Source: Bernardetia sp. MNP-M8 | GTDB lineage: Bacteria; Bacteroidota; Bacteroidia; Cytophagales; Bernardetiaceae | DNA length: 64,000 nucleotides | NCBI RefSeq assembly: GCF_037126285.1 | Contig: NZ_CP147012.1 | Location: 5,196,001 to 5,260,000, forward strand | Reading direction: 5' to 3' | Shown: in pieces, positions 26,389-35,362 of the stretch | Layout: each line of letters opens with the position of its first letter | Numbering within the stretch: the stretch's first letter is position 1 | The notes under the pieces: generated by a model | The model's database searches: none | Told to the model about the DNA's origin: nothing | The model's input: only the letters and a program-made list of their open reading frames with translations | Position numbers and translations under genes: made by a program

Positions 26389-26524
26389 TTTAAAAAACAA
26401 TATTTTTTAATCAATTGCAATAATTTTATTTATACTATAGTTAAGTTATAAATTTGTAATTTATAACACAAATTTCTATGTTAAATCAAATAAATGCACA
26501 TCCTAACACTTATTTTTGATAAAA

Positions 26525-27001
26525 ATGAACACATTTAGTAAAAACATAACAATTTATATTCTTGTAATTACAACAGGAGTAGTTTTTATCTCTTCTTTGA
26601 TAGATACTATTGAAGAAAGTATATTCAAGATGGAGTACTTTACTAACATGGAGGAAGGAATATACGGGAAACTAGATTCTTTAAATCTTAAACAAGAAAA
26701 ATTAGTAAAAATAGGTCAAGAACTTTTTGAAGAAAACTGTCTTCGATGTCACTCTGTCAATGAAAAGGTTATAGGGTCTGCACTTGTTGGAGTAGAAAAT
26801 CGTTGGGAAAGTAAGAAACAATTAATACAGTTCATTAAAAATTCTAAAGACATGATTAAGAAAAATTCACACACTCCACACGTATACAAAGAGTATGGAC
26901 AAGTAATGCCAAATTATGATTTTTTGGATGATGAGCAAGTTAAAGCAATTTTGTTCTATATAAAATATCAGTCTGGAGAAAAAGTATATATCAAATTATA
27001 G
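26525..27001 (+). CDS. Membrane-anchored class I cytochrome c
   Basis: Starting at ATG 26525 (a TTG at 26516 is less likely), the 158-residue protein has an N-terminal membrane segment (ITIYILVITTGVVFISSLI) that may be an uncleaved anchor. The heme-binding motif CLRCH (C72-C75-H76) is followed by a helical region and QVMPNYDFLDDEQVKAILFY, where M128 is the probable sixth heme ligand. It should carry one c-type heme in the periplasm and act in electron transfer. It lies 136 bp after IS copy B. Partner oxidoreductase not seen. Confidence 0.85.
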   Translation: MNTFSKNITIYILVITTGVVFISSLIDTIEESIFKMEYFTNMEEGIYGKLDSLNLKQEKLVKIGQELFEENCLRCHSVNEKVIGSALVGVENRWESKKQLIQFIKNSKDMIKKNSHTPHVYKEYGQVMPNYDFLDDEQVKAILFYIKYQSGEKVYIKL

Positions 27002-27068
27002 ATATACTTAAATCAAATTAGAGTATTGGACATTGGATATTTTTTTCCATCTGCTCGGTCGGACTCCT

Positions 27069-27128
27069 CAAAGGTGTCAAGACAGTTAAATATACGAATT
27101 GTCTGACACTTTAAAAGTGTACTGACAG
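27069..27128. repeat. CTGTC...GACAG palindromic elements, further copies
   Basis: Two adjacent related stretches: CAAAGGTGTCAAGACAGTT (27069-27087) and GTCTGACACTTTAAAAGTGT followed by ACTGACAG (27100-27127). They share words with 23591-23622 in opposite orientation. Confidence 0.5.
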
Positions 27129-27209
27129 ATTCATGTCCAGTACTCTAAAATCAAATACTTTATGTGAGTAAATATTGATGCTCTTTACGTAAATAGTAGA
27201 ATATCCCGT

Positions 27210-27410
27210 TTAATCAACATTAAGATTTGTCGAGCCACTATTAATGACTCTGTCAGGTTCTTCCATTAGGTCAATTCTTTTAGTTTCATCAGGTTCTAAT
27301 ATATAAGAAGCACCTGTAACACTAAACGATCCATTTTTTGTGTTAGATAAATTAGTTACAGTAATGGTAGCTGTAGAAACTTCGTAAGATTCTCCTGGTT
27401 TTAATATCAT
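27210..27410 (-). CDS. Small hypothetical protein
   Basis: A 66-residue frame starting MILKPGESYEVSTATITVTN, rich in Ser/Thr/Val and ending NSGSTNLNVD, looks like a small all-beta protein. LKPGESYEV and LEPDETKRIDL are repeated strand-turn patterns about 30 residues apart. Composition is natural rather than random, but no family is recognised. It precedes the ssrA terminator. Confidence 0.5.
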   Translation of the reverse strand: MILKPGESYEVSTATITVTNLSNTKNGSFSVTGASYILEPDETKRIDLMEEPDRVINSGSTNLNVD

Positions 27411-27775
27411 AGTTCAGTATATTTAGAAAATTAATTCCTACTCTATTAAGGCTTTTCAGAATACGCCTATCAAAAGGTTGATAATTCAAAGTTAAGGACT
27501 TGTTCACCCAATAACATCCGTAAAAATGCTCTTTTTAAAAAAACAGTAAAAACACTTAGTGGAAGCTATATTAAATAGAAGTTTTTTTTCAAAAGATTAG
27601 GTACTAAGGTAGTAGCTAACCTTTTTAACCAAAGTTTTATATTTCAAGTGTGTAAGAATAACAATTGAATTTCAAATTTATCATCCATTCAATAACCTCA
27701 ATAAACTATAAAAAAATGTACTCATTTCCTTTTTAGTAAGTCACATTATACCAAAAACCTCATTTAAAGCCAAAA
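27411..27775. other. Intergenic region with a possible gene remnant
   Basis: A plus-strand frame at about 27450-27578 reads FSEYAYQKVDNSKLRTCSPN then NIRKNALFKKTVKTLSGSYI and a stop, without a start codon. It could be the tail of a decayed gene; no family is recognised. Otherwise AT-rich. Confidence 0.25.
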
Positions 27776-27803
27776 AAAGGCATATACTGTTGTATATGCC
27801 TTT
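27776..27803 (-). terminator. ssrA terminator
   Basis: A perfect 12-bp stem, AAAGGCATATAC and GTATATGCCTTT, with a 4-base loop; read on the minus strand it is followed by a T7 run. It starts 8 bp past the tmRNA 3' end. Confidence 0.9.
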
Positions 27804-27810
27804 AGTCTTG

Positions 27811-28205
27811 TGGAGCTGGTGGGAGTCGAACCCACGTCCAGATACGGCGTTCGTCGTGGTTTCTACATGTTTAGTTATCCTATTAATTGTCGGGAAAGAA
27901 CTAGGCGATAACGTCCAAGGTTTTTCCTTATCAACTAAGTTTTCGTCGCAGATGCCGTTGCACTCATCATTGCTTAACTCTTACGGGGGTTGATGTCTAT
28001 GTGTTTACGTGGTAAACGGATGTTAGTGTCGGAAGAGTAAAGACACTAAGCAAAGACAATGGTTACTTAACTCCTAGAGTTAGGCAGCCATGGCGTAATT
28101 AGATTCGCCGATTGTTGTTTTGAGAAATCGATATAAGGCTAGTTTTCTCATTAGCCTACATGCTTATACACGCAAAGACTCGTCCTGTCGAAACCAGTCA
28201 GCCCC
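27811..28205 (-). ncRNA. ssrA: Transfer-messenger RNA (tmRNA)
   Basis: On the minus strand the gene starts GGGGCTGACTGGTTTCGACA and ends with the T-arm GGGTTCGACTCCC and CAGCTCC plus a discriminator A. GGGGCTG pairs with CAGCTCC (one G-U) to form the acceptor stem. The next bases are CAA, so the CCA end is not encoded and must be added by the CCA enzyme. The tag reading frame (28109-28080) encodes GESNYAMAA and a TAA, the hydrophobic AA end recognised by proteases after ribosome rescue. About 395 nt, normal size. Confidence 0.97.
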
Positions 28206-28257
28206 ATATAGTTTGTTTTAACTAATTCATCGTCACTTTTGAAAATGAATTGGGATG

Positions 28258-28265
28258 CAAATATA
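28258..28265 (-). promoter_or_regulatory. Probable ssrA promoter (-7 box)
   Basis: On the minus strand this is TATATTTG, a full TAnnTTTG match, 53 bp before the mature 5' end, leaving room for a short precursor leader trimmed by RNase P. Confidence 0.5.
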
Positions 28266-28316
28266 CAACTACAACTGAGAAGAACAAAGAAAAGTTCAAA
28301 ATAAAAAAAGTTTGAT

Positions 28317-28350
28317 GTTGTTGGTGTAGTTATATAAAAACACCAACAAC
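28317..28350 (-). terminator. Hairpin terminator after the 28372-28725 gene
   Basis: GTTGTTGGTGT (28317-28327) and ACACCAACAAC (28340-28350) are perfect 11-bp complements; on the minus strand a T7 run follows after ATCAAAC. It lies 22 bp past the stop of the small charged protein gene. Confidence 0.65.
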
Positions 28351-28371
28351 GATTTATAACTTTACAATTAT

Positions 28372-28725
28372 TTAGTCATTCTTATCTATCATGCTTTTAT
28401 AGAGCTTATCTTCAATATCTTTGAGTTCATTTCTAACTTTTCCAATGACTGTAAGAAGTTGTTTTCTTTCTTTTACTTTTTCATCCCATTCTGGCATATC
28501 TAAAAAGTCTTTTAATTTATCTTCATTGAAAAACATGGCACAAAGATGTAAAAATGACATTTTATTCTGAATTTTTGGATGTGAAATGGTTTCGTGAGTA
28601 GCATTTCTCATCAAATCATTTACTCGCATTCCCAAAAAATCAAATTCATAATCTAACTTTTTGTCTATTTTTTTAGCCAATTTTTCACGTTTTTTCTCTA
28701 GTTTTTTTTGCTTATTTTTTTTCAT
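28372..28725 (-). CDS. Highly charged hypothetical protein
   Basis: A 117-residue soluble protein starting with a Lys-rich helix (MKKNKQKKLEKKREKLAKKI), then a middle segment with MSFLHLCAMFFNEDKLKDFL and a C-terminal coiled helix (VKERKQLLTVIGKVRNELKD). Likely all-helical; it might bind nucleic acid through the basic N terminus, but no family is recognised. Stands alone beside ssrA with its own terminator. Confidence 0.6.
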   Translation of the reverse strand: MKKNKQKKLEKKREKLAKKIDKKLDYEFDFLGMRVNDLMRNATHETISHPKIQNKMSFLHLCAMFFNEDKLKDFLDMPEWDEKVKERKQLLTVIGKVRNELKDIEDKLYKSMIDKND

Positions 28726-28869
28726 CGTATTTTTGGGGTAAAAAGTGGATTCAATAATGACAAATTAATTCCAAGCAATTAGGTCTTGCTTAAACTCTAT
28801 TTTTGCTAAATAAGTTCGTTTTATATGTTATCATAAAATAAATAACCAATCTTTATGGTGTATTTTTTA

Positions 28870-28877
28870 TAAATTTG
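28870..28877 (+). promoter_or_regulatory. Candidate histidine kinase -7 box
   Basis: TAAATTTG fits TAnnTTTG and lies 34 bp before the ATG at 28911. A second match, TATTTTTG, is at 28798-28805. Confidence 0.4.
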
Positions 28878-28910
28878 ACTGCAAAATTACTCAAAAATTA
28901 GTCATAAACT

Positions 28911-30101
28911 ATGCTTTCTCTCAATCAATCTCCTTCCAAACTCAAATGGATTGTTATTCTTTTTGCCTCTCTTATTGGTTTGGCTTCTCTTTATTATACT
29001 AATGAACTTGTAGATAGTTTGGCTCAGCGTGAACAAGAACAGATTGATTTGGTAGCAAAAGCACAGGAGCTAGTAGTGCAAGTGGAAGACAGTCTAATGC
29101 TTAACTTTCTAGTAACCAGTATTTTACAAGGCAATCAATCTATTCCTATGATTATTGCAGATGGGGAAGGCAATCCAAGTGAATCAAGAAATATTGATTT
29201 TAAGAAAAATGCTACAGAAGAAGAAAAAAATAAAATTTTAAGACTACATTTGACTTCCATGAAAGAATCTCATCCCCCTATCGAAGTAAAAGTTTCGGAA
29301 GAGTGGAAATATTATATCTTCTATGAAAATTCAACCCTTCTGACTCAGCTCAAATATTTTCCATACGCTCAACTTTCCCTTATTACAGCTTTTTTGATTT
29401 TTGCCTATTTTTTATTTAGCTCTTCTAGACGAGCTGAGCAAAATCGGGTTTGGGTAGGTCTTGCCAAAGAAACTGCACACCAGCTTGGCACTCCACTTTC
29501 TGCACTCATGGCGTGGGTAGAATATTTTAGAGCAGACCAAAGTGTAGAAGAAGATATTTTACAGGAAATAGAAAAAGATATTGCAAGACTTACTATGATA
29601 ACAGGGCGTTTTTCAAGTATTGGTTCTATACCAGATTTAAGCTCTGAAAATGTATTAGAAGTAGTTGAAGGAGTGACTGAATATCTCAAAAAAAGAATAT
29701 CTAACAAAGTAAAGCTAACAATCAGAGCCAACAAAGATGCAAAACTATACGCTCAAATCAATAAACCTCTTTTTGAATGGGTCATTGAAAATATTTGTAA
29801 AAATGCTGTGGATGCTATGACTGAAAAAGGAGGAAAAGGAAGCATCACTTTATTTTTCTCTTCAAACAGAAGCCAAAAGCAACTTATTTTAGATATAACA
29901 GATACAGGAAAAGGAATTCCACAAAGTCAAATCAAAACAGTTTTTAGACCTGGATTTACTACCAAAAAAAGAGGTTGGGGTTTAGGACTTACATTAGCAC
30001 GAAGAATTGTAGAACAATATCATAACGGAAAAATAAGCGTCTTAAAGTCAGAAGTGGGGAAAGGAACAACTTTCAGGATTATTTTAAGAACAAGTGATTA
30101 A
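28911..30101 (+). CDS. Membrane sensor histidine kinase
   Basis: The 396-residue protein has two membrane segments (about 13-30 and 143-165) enclosing a periplasmic region of about 110 residues, then the kinase core. The H box is AKETAHQLGTPLSALMAW with the phosphorylated histidine near H190. N box NICKNAVDAM, G1 DITDTGKGI, F/G2 GFTTKKRGWGLGLTLARRIV are all present, so it should be active. No PAS or HAMP domain is evident. No response regulator lies nearby, so it is an orphan kinase; its signal is unknown. A terminator is at 30174-30206. Confidence 0.92.
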   Translation: MLSLNQSPSKLKWIVILFASLIGLASLYYTNELVDSLAQREQEQIDLVAKAQELVVQVEDSLMLNFLVTSILQGNQSIPMIIADGEGNPSESRNIDFKKNATEEEKNKILRLHLTSMKESHPPIEVKVSEEWKYYIFYENSTLLTQLKYFPYAQLSLITAFLIFAYFLFSSSRRAEQNRVWVGLAKETAHQLGTPLSALMAWVEYFRADQSVEEDILQEIEKDIARLTMITGRFSSIGSIPDLSSENVLEVVEGVTEYLKKRISNKVKLTIRANKDAKLYAQINKPLFEWVIENICKNAVDAMTEKGGKGSITLFFSSNRSQKQLILDITDTGKGIPQSQIKTVFRPGFTTKKRGWGLGLTLARRIVEQYHNGKISVLKSEVGKGTTFRIILRTSD

Positions 30102-30173
30102 ATATACCTTCAAAAATTTGCAATTTGCTAATAAAATGGTAAATTACAGACGTTTGTCAAAAATAGACAAAAA

Positions 30174-30206
30174 AAATAAGTCAGCAATAAATTTGCTGAC
30201 TTATTT
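30174..30206. terminator. Histidine kinase gene terminator
   Basis: AAATAAGTCAGCAA and TTGCTGACTTATTT are perfect 14-bp complements with a 5-base loop, ending in a T run. The rest of 30207-30531 is AT-rich with nothing identifiable. Confidence 0.8.
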
Positions 30207-30531
30207 CAATCAATCCTATCCTAAAAACTAAGCATCTTTTTAAGAAATTTTGAACTAAAAAACTGATTTCTGAAAAGGTGCTTTTGTGATTTACATCTTA
30301 AAAGTCTTTTCTTATCAATTTAGTTTCAATGTCTTTCTTAGAATTTCCTCAAAGTTTTTATAATTAAGTCAAATCTTTCAAATCAAATTTGGTTTCTTTG
30401 TCTTAATCGTTACGCTAATATACGGTAAGAATTGATACAAGATTTGTTTCTTCGATATAAACAAATAAGAGGTCGGTTAAAAGCTAAATTTGTTCGGTAA
30501 AAAATAAAGTCTGATTTTAAGCTATTTCAAT

Positions 30532-31836
30532 TTAGGCGTGAATCTCTCTCAAAGCATCTTCATTTGCTTCAATAATTCTATTTACATCTTCATCAGAAAG
30601 AGCATTTGATAAAAACCAACTCTCAAACTGAGCAGGCGCAATATAAACCCCACGATTGAGCATAGCATGAAAGTATTTTCCAAAAAGAGCAGTATCACAA
30701 GTAAGCGCATCTTCAAAATTCTCTACTTTTTTATCTGTAAAGAAAATATTTGTCATTGAGCCAATTTGATTTACTGTATAATTCAAACCTTGCTCTTTGA
30801 TAGATTTACGCATTGCCTGAGCTATTTTTGCTGTCTTTTGCTCCAAATTCTGATAAATTTGAGGATTATTGTTTAAGATATTTAGAAGTGCCAAACCTGC
30901 TGCCATTGCCACAGGATTTCCAGAAAGCGTTCCTGCTTGATAGACTTTACCAAGAGGTGAAACACAATCCATAATTTCTTTTTTTCCTCCATATGCTCCC
31001 ACAGGCATTCCACCACCAATAATTTTTCCTAAAGTAGTCATATCAGGTGTAACTCCATATACTTCTTGCGCTCCACCTTTTGCAAGCCTAAAACCTGTCA
31101 TTACTTCGTCAAAAATGAGTACAATTCCATTTTTATCACAGATTTTTCGTAGCCCTTGCAAGTAACCTTCTTTTGGCAACACACAACCCATATTTCCAGC
31201 TACAGGTTCAATAATAATAGCTGCAATTTCATTTGGATTTGCATCTACTAAATATTGAATAGCATCTAAGTCATTGTGAGGAGCTAATAATGTATCTTTT
31301 GCAGTTCCCTTTGTTACCCCAGGGCTGTTTGGCGTTCCCATTGTTGCTGCTCCACTTCCTGCTGCAATCAAAAATGAATCGCCATGACCGTGATAACAAC
31401 CAATTGTTTTTATGAATTTTTCTCTCCCTGTATAACCACGAGCCACACGAACAGCAGACATAGTGGCTTCTGTTCCAGAGTTTACCATTCTTACTTTTTC
31501 TATCGATGGAACCATCTGACAAATTAGTTCTGCAATTGTTACTTCTCTGCGTGTTGGTGCACCAAAAGAAGATGAGCCATGAACAGCCTCAATAATTGCT
31601 TGTGTAACTTCTTCATGTCCATGTCCTAAAATCATTGGTCCCCAAGAGCCAATTAAATCAATATATTTATTGCTATCTTCATCAAAAAGATAAGCTCCTT
31701 TTGCCGATTTCATAAAAACAGGAGTTCCCCCAACAGCTTGAAAGGCACGAACAGGAGAATTTACACCTCCTGGTATATGATGTTGAGCCTCTGAAAAAAG
31801 AGATTGACTATTTGTTAGTGTTACTGGATGCATCAT
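30532..31836 (-). CDS. hemL: Glutamate-1-semialdehyde 2,1-aminomutase
   Basis: The 434-residue PLP enzyme makes 5-aminolevulinate in the C5 route of heme synthesis. Signatures: PGGVNSPVRAF near the N terminus, GSWGPMILGHGHEEV, MVNSGTEATMSAVRVARGYT, IFDEVMTGFR, and TTLGKIIGGGMPVGAYGG containing the PLP lysine. Length is typical (about 430). Two Met codons begin the frame (MMHPV); either may be used. A CAAAAATA (TATTTTTG on the minus strand) at 31877-31884 is a likely -7 box, about 41 bp upstream. Transcribed alone. Confidence 0.97.
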   Translation of the reverse strand: MMHPVTLTNSQSLFSEAQHHIPGGVNSPVRAFQAVGGTPVFMKSAKGAYLFDEDSNKYIDLIGSWGPMILGHGHEEVTQAIIEAVHGSSSFGAPTRREVTIAELICQMVPSIEKVRMVNSGTEATMSAVRVARGYTGREKFIKTIGCYHGHGDSFLIAAGSGAATMGTPNSPGVTKGTAKDTLLAPHNDLDAIQYLVDANPNEIAAIIIEPVAGNMGCVLPKEGYLQGLRKICDKNGIVLIFDEVMTGFRLAKGGAQEVYGVTPDMTTLGKIIGGGMPVGAYGGKKEIMDCVSPLGKVYQAGTLSGNPVAMAAGLALLNILNNNPQIYQNLEQKTAKIAQAMRKSIKEQGLNYTVNQIGSMTNIFFTDKKVENFEDALTCDTALFGKYFHAMLNRGVYIAPAQFESWFLSNALSDEDVNRIIEANEDALREIHA

Positions 31837-32166
31837 TTTTTAGTATTGAATGAATTAAGGTAATTTTTGATAATTACAAAAATAGGAATTTAATTGTTTT
31901 CATGTTAATTATGTATCGTTGGTGAGACACTGACAACAGCAAAAAAGAATCTTTCAATACTGAGTTTACAATTAAAATGCTCTCTTTTAATCAAATAGAA
32001 TTTGAACCCATTGATAGATTCTTAAACAACTTCATAACAAACTTTAGGTAGTAAGAATAATAAAACAATTTTTGTTAAATTACACTTATGATTTTGATAA
32101 TCTCTATAAATTGTTCTGAGTCAGAATATAAATCTAGAATAACTTTACTTAAAACTTAATATAATA
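31837..32166. other. Intergenic region hemL-pspC
   Basis: About 330 bp between divergent genes. Apart from the hemL -7 box (31877-31884) I see nothing of note. Confidence 0.4.
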
Positions 32167-32385
32167 ATGAAAAAAATACTTTATTTCTTTGAAAAAAATG
32201 CTTTTGGCGTTTGTGCCAAAATAGGTGAACGTTTAGGAATTTCTTCTGAAAGTATTCGTCTCTCTTTTATATATGTTTCATTTATTACTTTTGGCTCTCC
32301 CATTTTTCTTTATTTAGTGCTTGCTTTTTGGATGAAAATGAAAGCCCATTTAAGAAGATACAGACAAATTATTAGAGGATTATAA
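32167..32385 (+). CDS. PspC-domain membrane protein
   Basis: This 72-residue protein is nearly all PspC domain: FFEKNAFGVCAKIGERLGIS followed by SESIRLSFIYVSFITFGSP and a hydrophobic segment FLYLVLAFWM, ending in a basic tail. It should sit in the inner membrane. PspC proteins sense envelope stress or act as small membrane effectors. The solo short form is common in Bacteroidota. The start ATG at 32167 fits the family. Confidence 0.85.
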   Translation: MKKILYFFEKNAFGVCAKIGERLGISSESIRLSFIYVSFITFGSPIFLYLVLAFWMKMKAHLRRYRQIIRGL

Positions 32386-33008
32386 AATATAACAATTATT
32401 TTTTTGCCTTTAATTTTAAATCAAAAATGTTGTGAATCCAGTGTTTTTGATGTTAATTATGAAAAGCACAAAAATGCAAGTTGTTTTAACAAGTTGGACA
32501 GTATTAACATTTTTTACTGAAAATAGGATTTTTTAAAGGGTTAAAAAGAGCATATTGCATGAAAAAATATTTTATTTTTTTTGATTAAAAACAAAAAACA
32601 GTGTTTAAATCTTTTTTAAGCACTATTTTTTTGATCAAAAACAAAAGTAGTTAACTAGATTAACAAAAAAAGTGTTTCATTTTTCTAATCTCAAATCTAT
32701 TAGAAAATTTTTTTTATTTTTTTTTAGGATTATTTATCAAATCTTGAAATTCCGATATTTTTCATTTTTTTTATTTAAAATTCTGCAATCACAAATCAAT
32801 TCAGAATAAAAAACTATAAATGCACAATAATTCAAAATTTTATATTATAAAGACATAACTTCTAATTGTATTTTTTATTGTTAGAATAATGCAATAGTTA
32901 GAAAAACATTATGTAATATTTGGAATTGTCCAACAGAATTATCTACTTGCAAATGTTTTAGACGCAAAACATAACACAAGTCTAATCCCCTTTACAACTA
33001 ATATTATT
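32386..33008. other. Long AT-rich intergenic region before the subtilase
   Basis: About 620 bp with no gene. It contains a hairpin AGTGTTTAAA/TTTAAGCACT followed by T7 (32600-32632), which could end the pspC transcript, and TTTTTTGATYAAAAACAAAA as two direct copies (about 32578-32599 and 32626-32646) flanking that hairpin. Confidence 0.5.
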
Positions 33009-34277
33009 ATGTCAAAATTTAATTTGTCAAGCAAATTTATCCTCGGCTTAGGCCTTGCAGGTTCATTAACGTTTTTTGGATGTGAAACAGCCGAAAAACA
33101 AGCGATTGTAGAATTAGAACAAACAACAGATAAAGTAAGCTCAGAAGAGTTTATTAAACATCAGTTTATTGTAGTTCTTAAAGACGGTACTTTCGGACAA
33201 AAGTTAGGAAAAGTAGCTGTTGCTCCAGTATCAAGTAGAGAAACAAATCTCAAAAACTTTGAAGCAAAACAAGAAGCTCTTACAGCATCTGTAAACGAAA
33301 TGGTAGCTCAATTTGGTGTAGAGCCAGAAGCTATTGAGTTTGTATATGGTGACGCTCTTTTAGGCTTCGCAGGTACATTTACAGATGATCAAATTAAAGC
33401 TATTGGAAATGATTCTCGTGTAGAATATGTAGAGCAAGATCAAGTAATGCGTATTTCAGACGGATTTGCAGATGATGGCAAAAGTGGAACAAATACAGTT
33501 TCAAGAACAGAAGCACAATCTACTCCTTGGGGAATCTCTCGTGTAGGATACGGAAACTATGCAGGTGGTGCTCGTTGGGCGTGGGTTATCGATTCTGGAA
33601 TTGATGGTTCTCACCCTGATTTGACAGTTGATACACAGTTCAGTCGTTCTTTTGTAAGTGGATACTCTGGTACTCAAGATGGAAATGGACACGGAACACA
33701 CGTAGGTGGTACAATTGCAGCTAAAAATAATTCTATCGGAGTTGTTGGTGTAGCAGCAGGTGCAACACTTGTTTCTTGTCGTGTATTTGCTGGAAATAGT
33801 GGATCTAACTCAGCAGTTATTTCAGCAGTAAATTATGTAAAAGCAAATGCTTATGCTGATGATGTTGCAAATATGAGTCTTGGTGGTGGTCGTTCTACTA
33901 CATTAGATAACGCTATATCAAGTGCAGCTAATGCAGGTGTTTATTTTGCTTTAGCAGCAGGTAACGAAGCTCAAAATGCTAATAACGTTTCTCCTGCTCG
34001 TGTTAATGGTAATCGTATCTTAACTGTTTCTGCAATGGACATTAATAGTCGTTATGCTAGTTTCTCTAACTATGCTAATCCTCCAATTGATGTTTGTGCT
34101 CCAGGTGTAAGTATCAACTCTACTTGGACTGGTGGAGGATACCGTTCAATCAGTGGTACTTCAATGGCAACTCCTCACGTAGCTGGTATCTTACTTATCA
34201 ATGGTGGTACAGTTAATACACAAGGAAATGTTCAGAATGACCCAGACGGAAATGCTGATCCAATTGCTAAAAAGTAA
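33009..34277 (+). CDS. Exported S8 subtilisin-like protease
   Basis: The 422-residue protein begins with a basic stretch and a hydrophobic segment ending LTFFGC, an atypical lipobox, so it may be a lipoprotein or be cut by signal peptidase. An I9 inhibitor propeptide (about 45-150, FIVVLKDGTFG ... VEYVEQDQVM) precedes the catalytic domain. The triad is complete: D195 in AWVIDSGIDG, H231 in GNGHGTHVGG and S385 in SGTSMATPHVAG, with oxyanion asparagine in ALAAGNE. It ends in a short DPDGNADPIAKK tail, with no T9SS domain. Terminator at 34330-34366. Confidence 0.93.
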   Translation: MSKFNLSSKFILGLGLAGSLTFFGCETAEKQAIVELEQTTDKVSSEEFIKHQFIVVLKDGTFGQKLGKVAVAPVSSRETNLKNFEAKQEALTASVNEMVAQFGVEPEAIEFVYGDALLGFAGTFTDDQIKAIGNDSRVEYVEQDQVMRISDGFADDGKSGTNTVSRTEAQSTPWGISRVGYGNYAGGARWAWVIDSGIDGSHPDLTVDTQFSRSFVSGYSGTQDGNGHGTHVGGTIAAKNNSIGVVGVAAGATLVSCRVFAGNSGSNSAVISAVNYVKANAYADDVANMSLGGGRSTTLDNAISSAANAGVYFALAAGNEAQNANNVSPARVNGNRILTVSAMDINSRYASFSNYANPPIDVCAPGVSINSTWTGGGYRSISGTSMATPHVAGILLINGGTVNTQGNVQNDPDGNADPIAKK

Positions 34278-34329
34278 TTAAAAAGCAAAAGAAGTCAAGT
34301 AAAATATCTTGATTGAATAGATAGAAGAT

Positions 34330-34366
34330 TAAAAAACCTATTTCTTAATTGAAATAGGTTTTTTTT
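34330..34366. terminator. Terminator of the subtilase gene
   Basis: AAAAAACCTATTTC and GAAATAGGTTTTTT form a 14-bp perfect stem with loop TTAATT. It lies between convergent genes and can serve both. Confidence 0.85.
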
Positions 34367-34382
34367 GTACTACTAATTTTTT

Positions 34383-35345
34383 CTATAAAAATAAAAAACC
34401 TCTTCCACGAATACCAACTAGCCAAACTGATGAGGAAATAGGTCTTGGACTAGATAAGTCATCAAAGAAATATTCTCTTGCTACAAAAAACTCAGCCTTT
34501 CCTTTAAGTCCTCTAAAATCAAATCCTGATTCTATTCTATAATTAAATTTGAAGTTTTCTCCTCCTTTTTCTTTTACTTTGTTAGAGAAAATGGCTGTAT
34601 TGACCCAAGAACGATTATAAAAACCCCAAGCATTTTTTTCTTTTTTACTGAGCTTAATATCAATTCTGCCACCCAATAGAACCATTCCACTCATATAATC
34701 CCAACTTTGTTGTTCTGTAAAACGAGGAAACCGAGAATCTTCTGAAACAGTGTAATATTCTGCTCGTCCCCAAATATTTGTTGTGATTTTAGGAGAAAGG
34801 TTTATTTTATCGCTTGTAGCTTCTACGTGTAAGCCATTCAAAATAGCTACCCTTGAGGTAGGTTGATAACCAATTCTTGAAGTAGTATCATTGGGAGGCG
34901 AGTCACTATCTATTTCGTGTCTTGATTTGTGAGTAAAGCCAATATTCCAAGTAAAATTTTTCTTTTTATTGAAATAAGCAAAACTTTCTTGTAAAATAAT
35001 TCCACGAGGGTTAAAAGCAATATTATTGTAAATATTTGCATTTACTTCAATGGAGGATAAAAAAACAATTGAATGCAAACCAACATCATTCTTTTTAGAT
35101 TTCCAACGCACAATATCCAACAGTCCACAAACCTGAGCATTCCAACCTTGAGAGTTTTCAGTAGAACTAAAACCCCGAGAATTATGTCCTGCAAAATTAG
35201 TAACTGCAAAATATGTTTTTTCAGTAGAATGAGTTGCTGTTGTATCTAGAAAGGGTAAAGCCTGAAAGTTTCGCATTACATGAGCTTGTGAAAATGCAAA
35301 AAATGGCAACAGAATAAAATAGAAAAGGAAAAGATATTTTTTCAT
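34383..35345 (-). CDS. Outer-membrane beta-barrel-like protein
   Basis: The 320-residue protein has a signal peptide (YLFLFYFILLPFFAFSQA). The mature part has alternating amphipathic strands (NFTWNIGFTHKSRHE, AWGFYNRSWVN, KGKAEFFVAREYFF) and ends WLVGIRGRGFLFL, consistent with an outer-membrane barrel whose last strand finishes in aromatic residues. No enzyme motif. Function unknown. It is 77 bp downstream of proS, on the same strand. Confidence 0.65.
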   Translation of the reverse strand: MKKYLFLFYFILLPFFAFSQAHVMRNFQALPFLDTTATHSTEKTYFAVTNFAGHNSRGFSSTENSQGWNAQVCGLLDIVRWKSKKNDVGLHSIVFLSSIEVNANIYNNIAFNPRGIILQESFAYFNKKKNFTWNIGFTHKSRHEIDSDSPPNDTTSRIGYQPTSRVAILNGLHVEATSDKINLSPKITTNIWGRAEYYTVSEDSRFPRFTEQQSWDYMSGMVLLGGRIDIKLSKKEKNAWGFYNRSWVNTAIFSNKVKEKGGENFKFNYRIESGFDFRGLKGKAEFFVAREYFFDDLSSPRPISSSVWLVGIRGRGFLFL

Positions 35346-35362
35346 AGTTGTTGAAATAGAAA

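Noticed and set aside
27811-27830. A possible separate tRNA, because of the GGGTTCGACTCCC T-arm
   Set aside because: This is the tRNA-like part of tmRNA; no anticodon arm exists next to it.
27790-27993. A 67-residue frame containing WSWWESNPRPD on the plus strand
   Set aside because: It is the antisense of the tmRNA 3' end, a well-known spurious annotation.
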